Source of the DNA: Bacteroidales bacterium
GTDB taxonomy: Bacteria; Bacteroidota; Bacteroidia; Bacteroidales; UBA10428
DNA length: 18,309 nt
Direction: 5' to 3'
Assembly: GCA_016935595.1 (NCBI GenBank)
Contig: JAFGQQ010000223.1
Coordinates: forward strand, 1-18,309
In this document: one piece after another, positions 17,180 to 18,309 of the stretch
Numbering within the stretch: position 1 is the first letter of the stretch
Layout: every line of letters starts with the position of its first letter
Position numbers and translations under genes: made by a program
Notes under the pieces: generated by a model
Database searches by the model: none
The model's input: only the letters and a program-made list of their open reading frames with translations
Told to the model about the DNA's origin: nothing

Positions 17180-17239
17180 TATATGTGAAATAAAAATATA
17201 TTAAAAAAGTCCCGAATATAAATCCGGGACTTTTTTTTT
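17126..17239 (+). promoter_or_regulatory. Ribosome-mediated Phe attenuator (stems 1:2, 2:3, 3:4)
   Basis: Three mutually exclusive pairings can be drawn by hand. 1:2 joins 17126-17133 (in the leader ORF, at the first Phe codon) to 17170-17177, 8 bp with one G-U. 2:3 (antiterminator) joins 17166-17170 to 17209-17213 (GGGAC/GUCCC) and 17176-17184 to 17196-17204 (9 bp with one G-U), with a 5x4 internal loop. 3:4 (terminator) joins 17209-17214 to 17225-17230. A ribosome stalled on the Phe codons covers segment 1 and lets 2:3 form, giving read-through into pheA. A ribosome reaching the stop at 17177-17179 covers segment 2, so 3:4 forms and transcription ends. Without translation, 1:2 plus 3:4 also gives termination. 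Folding energies were not computed. Confidence 0.85.
17203..17239 (+). terminator. Intrinsic terminator of the phe attenuator
   Basis: GTCCCG (17209-17214) pairs with CGGGAC (17225-17230) over a 10-nt loop. Six A before the stem can pair with part of the nine T that follow (17231-17239). The T run ends 15 nt before the first possible pheA ATG, so it controls entry into pheA rather than ending the upstream phosphatase gene. Confidence 0.88.
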
Positions 17240-17254
17240 GATTTTAATTTATAA

Positions 17255-18112
17255 ATGCTAAAAATTATGACACTAGTTAAACGAATAGCGATCCAGGGGG
17301 GATACGGCGCTTTTCATGAAATTGCAGCTATGCATTATTTCGAAAACGAAAAAATTGAAGTTGTACCAGGTATCACTTTTAAGGATTTATTTCAAAACTT
17401 AAAAAGCAGGAATGCCGATTATGGAATCATGGCCATAGAGAATATGGTGGCAGGTAGTATTATTCCGAATTATAAACTCCTTAAGGAGTCGAACATGAAA
17501 ATAATCGGGGAAATATATTTGAGAATAAAACAAAATTTAATTGCCCTGCCAGGTCAAACCATAAATGATATAAAAGAGGTTTATTCACATCCTATGGCTA
17601 TATTACAATGCCAGGATTTTTTTGAACAATATCCTCATATTAAATCCATCGACAGCGCCGATACAGCCTTAAGCGCCAAAGATATAAAGGAAAATAAATT
17701 AAAAGGGATTGGAGCTATTGCCAGTGACCAGGCAGCTAAAATGTACGACCTGGAAATTCTTTTAGAAAGTATTGAAAGCAATAAAATGAATTATACACGT
17801 TTTTTGATCTTAAAAGATAAAAATGGCGGGAATGCCTGTGATGATAAAGCAAATAAAGCATCCATATCATTTGCAGTATCGCACAAAATTGGAAGTTTAT
17901 CAAAAGTTCTGTCAATTTTTTCATTTTTTAATATTAACCTTTGTAAAATCCAGTCATTTCCTATAATAGGAAAAGAATGGGAATATTTATTTTATGCTGA
18001 CTTGGAAATTGACGATTATGAAACATACAAGCAAGCGCTTGAATCGGCTAAACCATTTATGAGTCAATTTAAAATATTAGGTGAGTATAAAAAAGGGAAA
18101 TCAATTATGTAA
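17255..18112 (+). CDS. pheA: Prephenate dehydratase (monofunctional, with ACT domain)
   Basis: 285 residues from ATG 17255; ATG 17267 (residue 5) is an equally possible start. It converts prephenate to phenylpyruvate, the committed step to phenylalanine, in the cytoplasm. PDT domain landmarks: RIAIQGGYGAFHEIAA (10-25), IEN..AGSI (61-69), YSHPMAILQC (110-119), GAIAS..AA.MY (153-164) and the catalytic NYTRF (179-183, T181). An ACT domain (about 203-276) follows with IGSLSKVL (212-219). Where many PheA proteins have ESRP for Phe binding, this has IQSFP (232-236). No chorismate mutase domain is fused, unlike E. coli PheA. The gene sits directly behind a Phe attenuator, and a PLP aminotransferase starts 12 nt after its stop. 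Confidence 0.94.
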   Translation: MLKIMTLVKRIAIQGGYGAFHEIAAMHYFENEKIEVVPGITFKDLFQNLKSRNADYGIMAIENMVAGSIIPNYKLLKESNMKIIGEIYLRIKQNLIALPGQTINDIKEVYSHPMAILQCQDFFEQYPHIKSIDSADTALSAKDIKENKLKGIGAIASDQAAKMYDLEILLESIESNKMNYTRFLILKDKNGGNACDDKANKASISFAVSHKIGSLSKVLSIFSFFNINLCKIQSFPIIGKEWEYLFYADLEIDDYETYKQALESAKPFMSQFKILGEYKKGKSIM

Positions 18113-18124
18113 AAAATAATAAAA

Positions 18125-18309
18125 ATGATCATAAATCCTGCAAATAGACTAAATACTGTGCAAGAATATTACTTTTCGAAAAAACTGAAAGAAATTTCTA
18201 AAATGAATTCGGAGGGGAAAAATGTAATTAATTTAGGAATTGGAAGTCCCGATTTACCACCTTCCGATAATGTAATATTAAAACTTAAACAAAGTGCAGA
18301 ACATAATAA
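18125..18309 (+). CDS. Class I/II PLP aminotransferase, N-terminal fragment
   Basis: Open to the end of the window; 61 codons are visible. After MIINPANRLNTVQEYYFSKK comes the typical N-terminal aminotransferase segment INLGIGSPDLPPSDNVI, matching aspartate/aromatic-type class I/II enzymes. The PLP lysine lies beyond the window. With only 12 nt after pheA, it is in the same operon and under the same attenuator. Its likely role is the last step of Phe (and Tyr) synthesis, transamination of phenylpyruvate. In Bacteroidetes such a gene often sits between pheA and genes for DAHP synthase/chorismate mutase and prephenate dehydrogenase, which may lie just past the window. Substrate is inferred from context only. 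Confidence 0.82.
   Translation, partial: MIINPANRLNTVQEYYFSKKLKEISKMNSEGKNVINLGIGSPDLPPSDNVILKLKQSAEHN

Noticed and set aside
17102..17254. T-box riboswitch upstream of pheA
   Set aside because: No T-box consensus or specifier stem was found, and the Phe-rich leader ORF with competing stems explains the terminator better.

Overview
The window looks like a chromosomal segment of an AT-rich Bacteroidota (Bacteroidetes) bacterium. The evidence is a SusC/SusD pair, a periplasmic-propeller hybrid histidine kinase, starts without Shine-Dalgarno sequences, and several -7 boxes of the Bacteroidetes type (TAnnTTTG) just upstream of genes. The order cannot be fixed from this sequence. No rRNA, tRNA, CRISPR array, transposase or phage gene was seen.

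Layout. Bases 1-3570 (+) hold the 3' part of a large hybrid sensor kinase: Reg_prop propeller, Y_Y_Y domain, one membrane helix, coiled coil, HisKA, HATPase and receiver. The reading frame is open at base 1, so its beginning is outside the window. Convergent to it and 9 nt away, on the minus strand, are an MsbA-type ABC exporter (3580-5403) and, upstream of that, purB (5492-6835). The 586-nt gap at 6836-7421 carries a cluster of six short palindromic units with variable but matched arms. Then come mqnA (7422-8171, +; chorismate dehydratase of the futalosine menaquinone route) and, convergent to it, a susC-susD pair (13132 down to 8204, -). That pair is visibly richer in G+C than its surroundings. 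A Na/Pi cotransporter with a PhoU-like tail (13404-15071, -) is divergent from a membrane-bound SpoIIE-type serine phosphatase (15365-16960, +).

The right end is the most interesting part. A promoter box (17070-17077) is followed by a 25-codon leader ORF (17102-17179) with seven Phe codons, six of them plus a Tyr inside eight consecutive codons or so. Next come mutually exclusive RNA stems ending in an intrinsic terminator (17203-17239), and then pheA (prephenate dehydratase, 17255-18112). A class I/II aminotransferase that runs off the window (18125 onward) follows pheA. This is a complete trp/phe-type ribosome-mediated attenuator: low charged tRNA-Phe should stall the leader ribosome, let the antiterminator form, and switch on phenylalanine synthesis.

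Most neighbouring genes are functionally unrelated: sensing, purine synthesis, quinone synthesis, outer-membrane uptake, phosphate transport and a phosphatase switch. The only clear operons are susC-susD and pheA-aminotransferase; purB and the ABC exporter are co-directional but the exporter has its own promoter candidate.
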